Source: Micrasema longulum (lineage: Eukaryota; Arthropoda; Insecta; Trichoptera; Brachycentridae). Taken from it: a stretch of DNA of 64,000 nt. A program made the position numbers and the translations under genes. How positions within the stretch are numbered: the stretch's first letter is position 1; every line of letters starts with the position of its first letter. The stretch is from the NCBI GenBank assembly GCA_022494885.1, contig JAGVSM010003561.1:62001-126000 (forward strand). Direction: 5' to 3'. Positions 24,099 to 34,800 of the stretch are shown here, piece by piece. The notes beneath the pieces were generated by a model. That model was not told the origin of the DNA and did no database searches. It was given only the letters and a program-made list of their open reading frames with translations.

Positions 24099-25264
24099 AG
24101 ATGGACCTTATTTGCATTTTCAAAATACTTAATGCTATAAATAATGTCCCATCCCTGTTGCAATCAATGTCTTTTCATGTTCCCAACCGTGTCACCGGAT
24201 AGAAGTCAAAATCTGCTATTTATCCAATCTTCTAACAGTAACTTTTTTTTTATGCCCCAATGTCCAAAATGTGCAGATTAGTCAATTCACCACACGACTT
24301 GGAATTCTTTAGGATAGATCTTCCGGCTTTAATTAACACAGTGTGGGGTGAAGATGGATCGGCATAGGTTAGCTTGAAGTCTTATATGTTGATCGTGTTT
24401 ATGAATATATTGTATACCATTATTTTATTGCCCTTGTTTGTCTTTGCTACATAGCTTTTTGTTTACTCTCTAGTACATATATTTCTTCATATAACTGTTG
24501 TAGTTGGCTGAGGCCGCATATATAATAAATAAATATATTGATTAATTATCAGGCAAAAATAGTGGAACTTGTTAGATATTATAGGACGAAAAAATGAGAA
24601 AACAAATCATTAATCCATTTTTATTTAAAAAGATATAATAATTATAATCTCACCATGGTAAGTTTGATAAATAAACATCCTAAGACAAGTGTAAAGTGAA
24701 ACCACATTTACATTTTTATTAAAAAATAATATAAGCATAAAAATATTTTGGTTCCCGAATTGGGTGTATCATCAAATGCACCTTTTTGGTGAAAGCTGTC
24801 TAATTTTCAACGGCAATATAATATAATATTTTTTCATACTATAATTGTTAGAAAATATTTTCTTATTTTCATTCTTTTTGTATGAGGAATTTACATTATG
24901 GACAAAAAATACACCTTATACGAGGGCATGCAATTGTTTTTCTCATCTGTTTTAATAATATGAAGCGAAAACCTTAACAATATAAAATTGTAACTAAATA
25001 AGGTAAACTTGCACAGATGCATTAAAAATATATGACTACGAGTCAGAAGATAAAAAGTTTCAAGGTTGAGAAGGTCTGCTTGTTCGTAAGTCAGAGGACA
25101 TGTTTAACTAATTGATTAACCAAGAAACAGAAATTTGAAGTTTTTTCGTTTAAGTTTGCAGAGATGAATTGGATATAGAATAATGTTCAAGTTTCCTGTT
25201 TACTAAGATAAACTGTCTAAAACTGATACTTCTTTGGTAAATCTGGTGAGTACGAAGTAACAAA

Positions 25265-28200
25265 TCACAATTTTTCGAAATGCAGATGCTTTTCATCACA
25301 GTTATCTGTCACGCCGTGCATAACACTCTCGTGCCTTTTCCTATTATCAAGCCTTGAGAATTTCTTACCACAAAATCGACAAGATTCCTGATTTGTTTTA
25401 TTGTGACACAGAAGATGGCGTTTCAATACCGAGGAGCAAACAAAGCTCTTCTCGCACAGAGTACAATGGTAATTCTTTGTGTTAGTGTGCCTAAAATAAA
25501 TTAAAACATTTGATTAGAAAGAAAATGAGCCTCCAAGAACACTAAAAAAGTATTTCAATGAAATATACAATGTCATAAGTCAGTTATCACATCAAAAAAC
25601 ATTATTTGAAAATAAACTGATGAGTATAATATGTAAACATTCAATATTATATGATTATTTTAACATGGGAAAAGAGGAAATGAGAAGAGGATAGAGATAA
25701 GATGTAGGAGATATTAAATATGCATATTTCACAATATTATTCGGCATTCTATGGCCAAATGCCTAATGAGTAAGGCCAGCAAAAACAAAAATTATTTGCA
25801 CAAAATAATGAACACAAACCTTCTTTCATGAGCAACCTTTGCTGACGATTGGATGAATCTTTTATCACAGTAAGAACACGGATATCGTCTTTCATTGTTA
25901 TGGCTTCGAAGGTGTGTTTCCAATAAGTATTTATCTATGAAACTTTTGCTGCATAAATGACATATGATATTTTTTAGGCCATCATGGAAAGTTCTGCAAT
26001 TGAAAACACATAAATTTTACATTTATAAATATCATAGCAATATTAGAAAAATCAAGATTATTTTAAAACATACCTATGTCTCTCTAAGCCCCCTGCAGTC
26101 ATAAATACTTTGGTACATCCATTAAGTCCACACACAATTTTTTCTCTGTTTTGATTGTGTGTTTCCGTATGAATGCTTAATTTAGATTTAGTGTTAAAGA
26201 ATTTTCCACAAATTTCGCACTTGAATTTAAAACCACGTTTGTGCATACCCAAATGATCCTTTTCTGATCTATAAGCTGCAAAAATATAAAATTTAACAAA
26301 TAATAGTTGGGGAAATCATTTATTTATTCAACCTTTAAAGGTTCATGTTAGCTAGACATTGCAGGCCAAATTATCAGCCAAATAAAACACATAAGTACAA
26401 AAGGTGTAAATCAAAGACCGTAAAATGTTTTTACAAAGTAAACATACTGCAAATGTATACAGTAAATAATATGTACATTTCTTTCTACAGTCAAAAATCA
26501 AAGTTAAATTGCAGTGAAGAAACATGTTCCTTGAATTAGTGAAAATATTGATTTAGAGTTATTTTCATTGTCGTTAACTGTTATCAACATTATTTGGGCC
26601 AAAAACAATGATCATTTCAGAGTACAAAAGATAACCCAGTACTTTTTGATGACAATCACTAATGTTGGTAAGGTTTTAATTGTGTTAGAAATCACATCGC
26701 GCTTGTGAATTAAACAAAAACTGAAATTTGGACAATGATAAATTAATAAAGTAGTACTAAATTGGAACATACATTTCTTGCAGAGTTCACAGAAGTACCT
26801 CTTAATTCCCATGTGGAAATCTTGATGGGCAATTAGGCGACAGGATCTTTTGAATATTTTCGGACAAAACGAGCACGGAAAACCCAAACTTTCAATATCC
26901 TCCATTTCTTCTAAAATTTCTTGTTTCTTGTTGAGTTTGTCTTTTTTCTTCCTGGCTTTTTTTCCATCTGAAACAATATAATACAAGTATAGTGCTGAAT
27001 AAATTATTACAGTGTTGAATTTTGAGTACCATTTATTTAGATAGTTATACAAATAAAATTTAAAAACCTAGTTATACTTTAACTAATAAACACTATACAT
27101 ACAAAAATAATTTTAAAAACAAAACATTGTTATAAAATCCAGACGCTTTCCGATGACACTATCTACCTATATGGATGTTTGTTTTTAACAAAAATCATCC
27201 CCATCCCACGAAACGTTGCGATAGACCCAGCATCCCTAATCTCCGTAGGCAACTCATTAAACATCCTAAGTCTTTTATAATACAGATTGTTTTGAGTTGC
27301 CTGGATTATTGTTTTGGGGAGTTAGAAACATTCACCTCTCTTCGTAGGATAGCGATGACATAATTTTTTACTCATAATCAAGGTCTAAATGATAATATTA
27401 TAAAGACATACTTGTTTTTTTTCATAATAATGTTAAAATTGAAAAATTAACGAGTATGAACTTGAAAATAAAAATACACAACAGCACCGTTTAACGGAAT
27501 TTGATGGGACCGATGAGGTTTCGATTCAACAAAAATTCAGTTAAACCGGAAAATATGTTAATAGCAAAAATGTAAGGCATAAATGTATGTGTCGCAACAA
27601 CTTGTTTTCGCTTTTCTGCCATAATCGTAAATATTATTGAACTTACTTTTTTTATGTCTCTTCATTTCTTTGTAGTTTGAATCCTCATTAGATTGGGGTG
27701 AGGTAAAATTTTCATCTACAAAATGTGAATTGTCTAAATCCTCTTCAAAACTACTGTCAGAGGCAGTTATATCTTCATTTTTCATTTCTATCTGGTTTGG
27801 TAAATAACTGTTCTCAGACAAATTTACTTCCGGTTTGATATAAATATCTGAGTCATCTACTTGAAGGTCCTCATATTTCTCAATCTTTACTTCACCGTCA
27901 GAATGTTTGGATGCACAGTTCAGAAGACAAGTAAAAGACTTTTCGCAAAGCTGCCTGAATTTGTAAGCTGACCACAATTTCTTAAAGCAGGAAATGCAAA
28001 TATGACTCGGAAGTCCATCTTCCTTAGAAATCTGAGTAAAAAAGCAATGAAATCAATAAAAAACACTGGATATCGTAAATAATAAAATAAACATATATTT
28101 TTTAATACATTTACGTGAATCAAATTATTTTAGGTTCTTATAAATATTACTTACAGTTACTGTAGCACAATTTGTAATCATTTCTGAACACGAAATTTTA

Positions 28201-28286
28201 CGTTCACCATCTGATTTCCTAGCTGTGAAAATTGATTTCATCGGACCTTCTTTTAAACAAACACGACAAATAGTTTCGAAGTTCAT
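25265..28286 (-). CDS. Gene C: ZAD C2H2 zinc-finger protein (437 aa)
   Basis: Six minus-strand exons: 28286-28155, 28031-27647, 26967-26773, 26275-26074, 25993-25820 and 25490-25265 (stop TGA), with phases 0,1,1,2,2. The ZAD starts ICRVCLKEG and its second half reads ICISCFKKLWSAYKFRQLCE. An acidic region rich in Asp, Glu and Ser and a basic patch (KKARKKKDKLNKKQE) lead to eight C2H2 fingers. Finger 2 is the short CX2CX9HX3H type, cut by an intron. Finger 4 has CX4C spacing (CGLNGC). The last is CRFCGKKFSR with HX4H. Exons 1, 4 and 5 are 132, 202 and 174 nt, the same as in B and D. It diverges from gene D, with about 3.5 kb between the starts. Expected nuclear regulator, target unknown. Confidence 0.93.
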
Positions 28287-28426
28287 TTTTATTACTGGTT
28301 TATAAAACACTAAATACAAAATACGGCGTACAATAAAGTCACCTTACTGATATTAAATTAGCCGAAACAAGTGATAAGAATATAATAATTATTCAACCAA
28401 ATCATTATTTATTATCTACTTTCAAA

Positions 28427-28444
28427 TGTCAATGTTGATGTCAA
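28427..28444. promoter_or_regulatory. Paired TGTCAA words upstream of gene C
   Basis: AATGTCAATG and GATGTCAAAAG stand 12 bases apart, 141-158 bases upstream of the gene C start codon. They are of the kind seen upstream of B, D and E. Function is inferred only. Confidence 0.35.
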
Positions 28445-28902
28445 AAGTGATGAGCATAGACAAAGAACATATATACACTCGGAGATAATGTAAAACTATG
28501 ATTTTATACACTGAGATGGATGGAGAGAAGCAAAGAAGATATCTTTATCTGAGTATTTTGTGACCGATATTAGCGCTGCCAGTCCCATTAAACTTTAGCA
28601 AAGATTCGAACCTTAAGTTATAGCGACGCACTATGGAAAATAAAAGTCGTTTTCGGATTAAAAGTCAACACCTTTTTTATTTTTAGAGGTATATTTAAAA
28701 AAATACACGAATATGAAATAATCTTAAAAGATTCGAATAAAATAAATTTTATAATGATATTTTTATTTTCATACTATAAAATATTAAAAAGAACATTGAA
28801 AACATAAAAGATAGTGTTCATTTGATTATAATATATATACAAACTTACAAACTAATTATTTTGATATCGATGGTTATTATTAATATTATAAAATGACAAA
28901 TA

Positions 28903-29660
28903 CGAGGGTTGTGTAAAAAATAAGGTTCGCTTTTTTTTTTCAGGTTTAAGGCATTTTTTTATTTGAACTGAAAAATACATCGTTGAAAAGCTTAATTTCT
29001 TTTAAAAGCTTAACTATTTTTCAAGATCATCACCAGATTTTTCAACGCATTTTTGTTGACGACTGATCCACTTTTGGAATCCAGCTTCAAAGAAGTCTAC
29101 CGCCAGTCCATGGAGGAATTTGGTAACCGTCCTGCTTGTTGAGTTTATGACTCGAGGGACCACAATAAATTCGGAAAATTATTGCGAGACCTTGAAAAAA
29201 CTCAGAAGAGCCATCCGAAATCGCCGGAGAGGAAGACTGACGAAAGGCGTTAGACTGCACCACGACATTGCGCGCCCGCACGTCTCGCGCTTAACCGAGG
29301 ATTCAATCGAAAATTTTCTCTGGGATCTCTTTGAACAGGCTCCCTATAGACCTGATCTTGCACCGAGTGACTTCCACTTGTTTCCAAAATTAAAGCAACA
29401 TTCGGATGGACAACGTTTCGAGACTGATGAAAGAGTGAAGGAAGCGGTCACCAAATTCCTCCACGGACTGGCGGGGGACTTCTTTGAATCTGGATTCCAA
29501 AAGTGGATTAGTCTTCAACAAAAATGGGTTGAAAAATCTGGTGATTATGTTGAAAAATAGTTGATAAATTAAACTTTTCAATTATGTATTTTTTAGTTCA
29601 AATGAAAAATGCCTTAAACCTGAAAAACATTTGAGAACCGTATTTTTTACACAACCCTCG
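28903..29660 (+). mobile_element. Fold-back mariner derivative
   Basis: The ends read CGAGGGTTGTGTAAAAAATA and its reverse complement, each flanked by TA (28901-28902 and 29661-29662), as expected for a mariner target duplication. The similarity does not stop at a short terminal repeat. About 220 bases at the left (to about 29129) are an inverted, diverged copy of the right side from about 29444, including the last codons of the transposase. The true 5' end of the element has thus been replaced by a second 3' end. Confidence 0.85.
29120..29560 (+). pseudogene. Mariner transposase, C-terminal part only
   Basis: The frame carries VRLHHDIARPHVSR (second catalytic Asp in HHDIARPH, usually HDNARPH), APYRPDLAPSDFHLFPKLK (third Asp) and a C-terminus ending KSGDYVEK at the stop. 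This is the DD34D mariner layout. The helix-turn-helix region and first catalytic Asp are missing, and the open frame starts inside the inverted arm, so no active enzyme is possible. Confidence 0.8.
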
Positions 29661-30094
29661 TACCTATCAATTAAAAAAAATATATGTTACTTATTGCAAA
29701 AAAATAGTATACCTACTTAATAACAGGGAATCTATATAAAACTAATTTACGTAAAACGAAAACGGAGTATTCTCTGTTTATGATAGTCTCCATCTAACAT
29801 GGCTCAGCCTGTTCTAAGGTGGAGATTTTCTATCTTTAGAGCGTTAGTAGTCCTATACTAATAAAACAATAACATAAAAAAGAAAAACTAATACTACTTA
29901 ATTATAAATGCCTAGCTAATCAAACGTAAGAAATTAAAAATGATTATTATACAAATATGAAGTATATATATGAGCCAAGAATACATGTTACTTAAACATA
30001 AATAATATATAATAAAAACAAATATAAAGCAATGAAATACATAAAAATATAAATAATATGTGTAACAATTATATAAAGTAGTACGTGTTTTGAT

Positions 30095-30790
30095 TTACAT
30101 ATATTTTTCAAAAAAATCTCTCGCTTCACTATTTATATGTGCAGTTATTTTTATTTTAAAATTTGTTTTTCATTTTGAGTCTTTCATATTTGGCAATAAA
30201 TCATTAAATATTTTTGGAGCAATTATATTATATTGCTTTTTACCAAAGGCGGTTGATACAAATGGGACAAAACAGTTAATTTGTGCTGCTGAACGAGTGC
30301 TTATATTTTATTGGGTTCTTTTGAACTCCCTTAATTTATCATAAAATTTAAGTAGTAGGCACCTCACAAACAATTGTCTCACATCCAATATCTTTAACTC
30401 AGCGAATATATCTTCCGTTGGATACCTCAAAGGTTTTTTGAGAATGATCTTCATGATCCAGTTTTGTGCTATTTCAACTGGTTCAAGGATTGAACGAGAG
30501 CAACCTCCCCAAGCTAAATTGTAATATGATAGTTTGCTTTGGCAAAAAGCAAAGTAAATTTGTCTCATAAGTTGAGCATTCAAAATATTTCTTAGGCTTT
30601 TATAAATGTATGCTGATTTCCGTATTTGCTTGGATATTAATATAATTTGATCTTTCCAGCTTAGTTTAGAATCTATTATGACCCCTAAGTATTTTATTGA
30701 ATTTATTTGTTCTAAATTTTCACAAAGTATTAGGTATGCACGAATGGATCTTGAATGAAGAATTTTCAGGTTCTGTTTTTTTTGTTGTGA
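30095..30790 (-). mobile_element. LINE fragment, reverse transcriptase C-terminus
   Basis: The minus strand gives LMRQIYFAFCQSKLSYYNLA, WGGCSRSILEPVEIAQNWIM and KPLRYPTEDIFAELKILDVR, a characteristic LINE C-terminus. After REFKRTQ comes a stop. The reading can be followed in the same frame to about 30098, and upstream to about 30690 (IIDSKLSWKDQ). No catalytic box is left. Confidence 0.75.
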
Positions 30791-31611
30791 TACTGAAGCA
30801 GATGAATGTGGTTTTTTAAATATTTATGGTGAGTAAATTATTGTCTAACCGATATTTTACGCGTTGGTCAATAATATCAAAAAATGATTTCATAATGAAT
30901 AACAAACTAGTTAGAAAATATTTTTCATAAATAGTCATAATAGTCTAATAGATGGCGGGTTTTGGTTTTCTGACTTTAATCACATTTTTCATAATAACTT
31001 AGTGATAGGCACATTTTGGCAGCTAATTTTTATAAATGTTTTTTTTTATGAATGCCTAGACTACAAAACAACATTGAATGTAAAATATGGAGAGACGTGA
31101 GTAACTTGCAAAAGTCTCGATGAACTTTTTTTTAAAAATAATAATTTATTGTACATATAAGGAAAAAAAATGTTTTATTTGTTTTATGATGTTTAAAAAA
31201 TGAAATTTTCAGATATACTCGTATTAAATACTTTATATCTATCCCTCCAAAGTTTAATAAAAAATTCAATTTTAAAGTGATCAAGTGAACAGTTTTAAAA
31301 TGGTATCCGTAAAAAATACAGTTTGTGTCATTGAAAAAAAAAGTATTTTATTTTATTATTTTAAATTCTGACATTATTTTAAAGTTTGACTCTCTAACTA
31401 TTTAAAAAATATATTGTCAGTAGCAACAATGGTAAAAATAATTTATGATATGCCGTTGTTCTACCATTTTTCATAGTGGGACGGCGGTGTCGTTAAGCTT
31501 TACGAACCTCTCACTAAGAAGCGCTGCGATCGACGCCAAAATGCTTAGATATATGCACCACAGTTTCCTGTCTAAAGATATCTGTAGTCTGTGGATTAGA
31601 AACCATAGTAG

Positions 31612-31632
31612 TGTCACATGTCACATTGTCAA
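31612..31632. promoter_or_regulatory. TGTCAC/TGTCAA cluster upstream of gene D
   Basis: GTGTCACATGTCACATTGTC followed by AA holds three TGTCA words in 21 bases, 172-192 bases upstream of the gene D start codon. Confidence 0.35.
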
Positions 31633-31803
31633 AAAATAATAAAACGTCAAAGTCAGAATAAATCAAAATAATGTGAGGGACGGCCGAAAAGGATCTATTG
31701 TTTGATTTATTTAGATTAAAACGTAAAATTTCCGTACTGCTGATCTGGCCACAAGATAGTTACAAGTGCAGTGTTTAGATCATTTAAGACAACTATTTTC
31801 AGA

Positions 31804-34800
31804 ATGCGCTATAATCATATTTGTCGAGTGTGTTTAGGAGAAGGAGTCATGTCAAAAATTTTTGGGACTGAAGAATTTATTGGAAATATTTCAATGTCTT
31901 GCAAAGATATGCTTTTAGCATGTGCAACTGTCACCGTACGTAGAAAACATTACTTGTTATTTATTAAACTTTTTGATTTATTGAACAAAGTGATCTGGAA
32001 TGAATCTAAACCAATTAAGTCTAGCTATGTCGCTGAGAGCAAAACTATAATTGCTTGAAAATGTAATGCATAATATTGCAATTGTGGAATGAAAAACAGT
32101 ATTGTAATGTATGTTCTCTTTTTAAATTAAACTGCCACAAATAATAAAGATACTTAATAGTTTTCAAAATTTTCTGCATCAAATAATTGCAATTAATTAA
32201 AAAATATATACAAAAAAGATGCTTCGACAACGCAACAGTTTTGTTCCGGAACTGGTCAGCATAATATCATAAAATCTTAATGTGGTTTTATATGCTTTTA
32301 TTGTTTTTCTAAAAAAACTGTTTAACCGCTTCATGAATCATTAAAAAAATGTTTTAAATTTTTTTATGAATGAATTTTGTTTTCTGAGACATATATTATC
32401 GGTGATAATGCAATACCGCATAACCTGTCTTTTTTTTTTACGAAAATGTTTTACTGAAATAAATCAATTATAGGGACTAAGGGCCGTTTGTTTTTAATTA
32501 TTGCTAATTTTGCTCTAAATAATCATAGTTTTTCTTATACTCCAGCGGTATTTTTAGTCAATTTGAATAGTAAGTAATACATTAACAGAATGCTTTTTAG
32601 GAACCCCTGCCGAAAAATTCAATTGATAGTCATGCGGTATTGCAGTATCACTGATGATATATCCTTCATAAAAGCCATTTTGGGCTCAAAATGGGACAAA
32701 ATGTTGTTTATATTATGGTGCATAGGGTCAAGAAATAAAAAAAAATCATAAAAAAAGATTGATTTTTATTCATCATAATTCATTAATAATGCCTTATAAA
32801 TACAAAGAATTAGAAAAAAACATTGTGCCTCGTAGTATTATTTATTTTCACCCGAGTATACTCGGGCGTAGTCCTTAAGCGGTCAAGTATGTACTAACGA
32901 AAAACTTATGTGTAAGTCCTGCTGAATTGCAAGCATATGAAATTGATGGTAGACACTTATCATTGTATTATAAGGAAAAATACCTTTTGTAATATAATAC
33001 ACCTGTATCTCTCACACATTGAAACGTGGCATTTTGTGGTGTAATTTACTTGTTGATAGAAATGTTTTTTAATTATACATTTTTCGCTTTGTTTAAGATC
33101 TCCGAGACAGATGGATTTCCCTCGCAAATTTGTGAAATATGTTTTAAAAATTTATGCTCCGCTTACAAGTTCCGTCAACTATGCGAGAGTTCCTTTTCAA
33201 TTCTGCTGAATAATGCCGGAAAGTTTTTGAACAAAGGAGAGATAAAGAAAGAGGGAGATGATGAATATGCCTCCAATTTGGCAGATATTTTTGGAGATGA
33301 TATCAAATATGAAGATGATTCCTTTAAAGAAGAACTTGGAGATGATGGTGGAGAATGTGATGGAAACTCTCCTGATTTTGAAAACACGTCCAGCCCCATT
33401 ATATTAAAGCCTAGTAAAGCAATTAGACGTATGGACCGCGATAGAAAAAGTAAAGTAAATGGCCTCTGTTAAATCTAATGAGATTAAAACTTATATATGT
33501 GAAACATGGAACTGGCAGAATAAGGGTAAAAGCAAAATGAATGTGATTGAAGTGCGATTTCTTAGTTAGACGAATGCGTGATGGGGTTACGAATAATGAA
33601 ATCAGACAAGAATGCAAATCTGAATTATTAAAAAGATTAAGAAAGGATCAATAAGATGGTTTGTTCGTCTGAACGAATGGATAACGAGATGGTGAGGATA
33701 AATGGTAACATAGGACGAGGACGGCCAAGATAGATATTATAACGGTTAACTTGTATAGTGCCATTTTTGTAATATAATAAATACCTCAAGGGCGCTTTAC
33801 AAAGGGATTTTATGAATATCAATTTAATTTTAATTTGAAATTCACAACTTAAATAAAACAATTTATTTTTTTTCATTTTTTTTTTGCACCACAACAGGCT
33901 AGGATGCCCAATTACAGTGGTGAATTACATTACAGAACAACCAGGCTTGAGAAAAATCACATTTTTAATTTTTGTGTTCTCACCGGGAATCAAACCCGGA
34001 ACCTTCCGTGCGTGAGTCAAGCGTCTTGACCACTACACCACGGAGGCCGCCGTATATATTTTTGTCTCCACATACTATGGATTTACTCAAATGGTTTAGC
34101 TAAGCTAGGTAAGCTAGTTCATCTGGAATGTATAGTTCTTTTAGATATTTCGGAGCAGAGTTACAAAGCCAACAGAGAGTCCACTCTCTGTGGAAAACGT
34201 AGCCAGTGTAATTTTCAGAGTAGTGGAGTGATATGACTGAACTTAGAGATTCCAAAAATAAGTCTCACCGCCCTGTTTAATACAGAATGTAGGCGAGTCA
34301 TTTTATTCATTGATATACATGCGTAGATACCATTACAATAATCGACTCTAGACACTACAAAAGCATATATTAATTGATGGGAGGTAATGGTATGATCAGA
34401 CAAACCAAAATCTCAAGTTTGGTCATAATCAACATATCAAAAGCAGATGCGATCAAAGGGCATGCATAACAAGATGTATGAATGCGGAAGAAGCCATCGA
34501 TAGGAAATGTATGTCAGGATAGATGCATGTGGCATTCTATCCTCTTTTAATTATAGCATAAAATATTATTTAATATTTTACATTAGAATTTAATTTTGTT
34601 TATTGCATTTCATTGAATTTAAATGTCTTCTGTAGGCAATTCGGTGTTTAATGTAATTCCTCTTCTGTTTTAAGAAATGAAAAAAGCGTCTAAAGAAAAA
34701 TTAAAAATGCAAAAAGAAAAACCACTATTAGAATTGCTGACTTGTTCTATTTGTCTCAAAACCTTCAAATGGAAATATTTACTAGTAGCTCACCAAGAGT

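Larger units (their letters stand above)
21881..25264. other. Intergenic region between genes C and B
   Basis: Gene C ends at the right of this stretch and gene B starts to its left. It holds a GGGGCACAGTGGGAA-type block (about 21958-22570), a minus-strand piece of MITE R1 (22895-22985), a minus SINE S2 copy (23926-24098) and otherwise AT-rich sequence. I see no host gene. Confidence 0.5.

Noticed and set aside
27175..27363. Short frame with LSCLDYC, like a LINE motif
   Set aside because: Only one short word matches and no neighbouring motif supports it.
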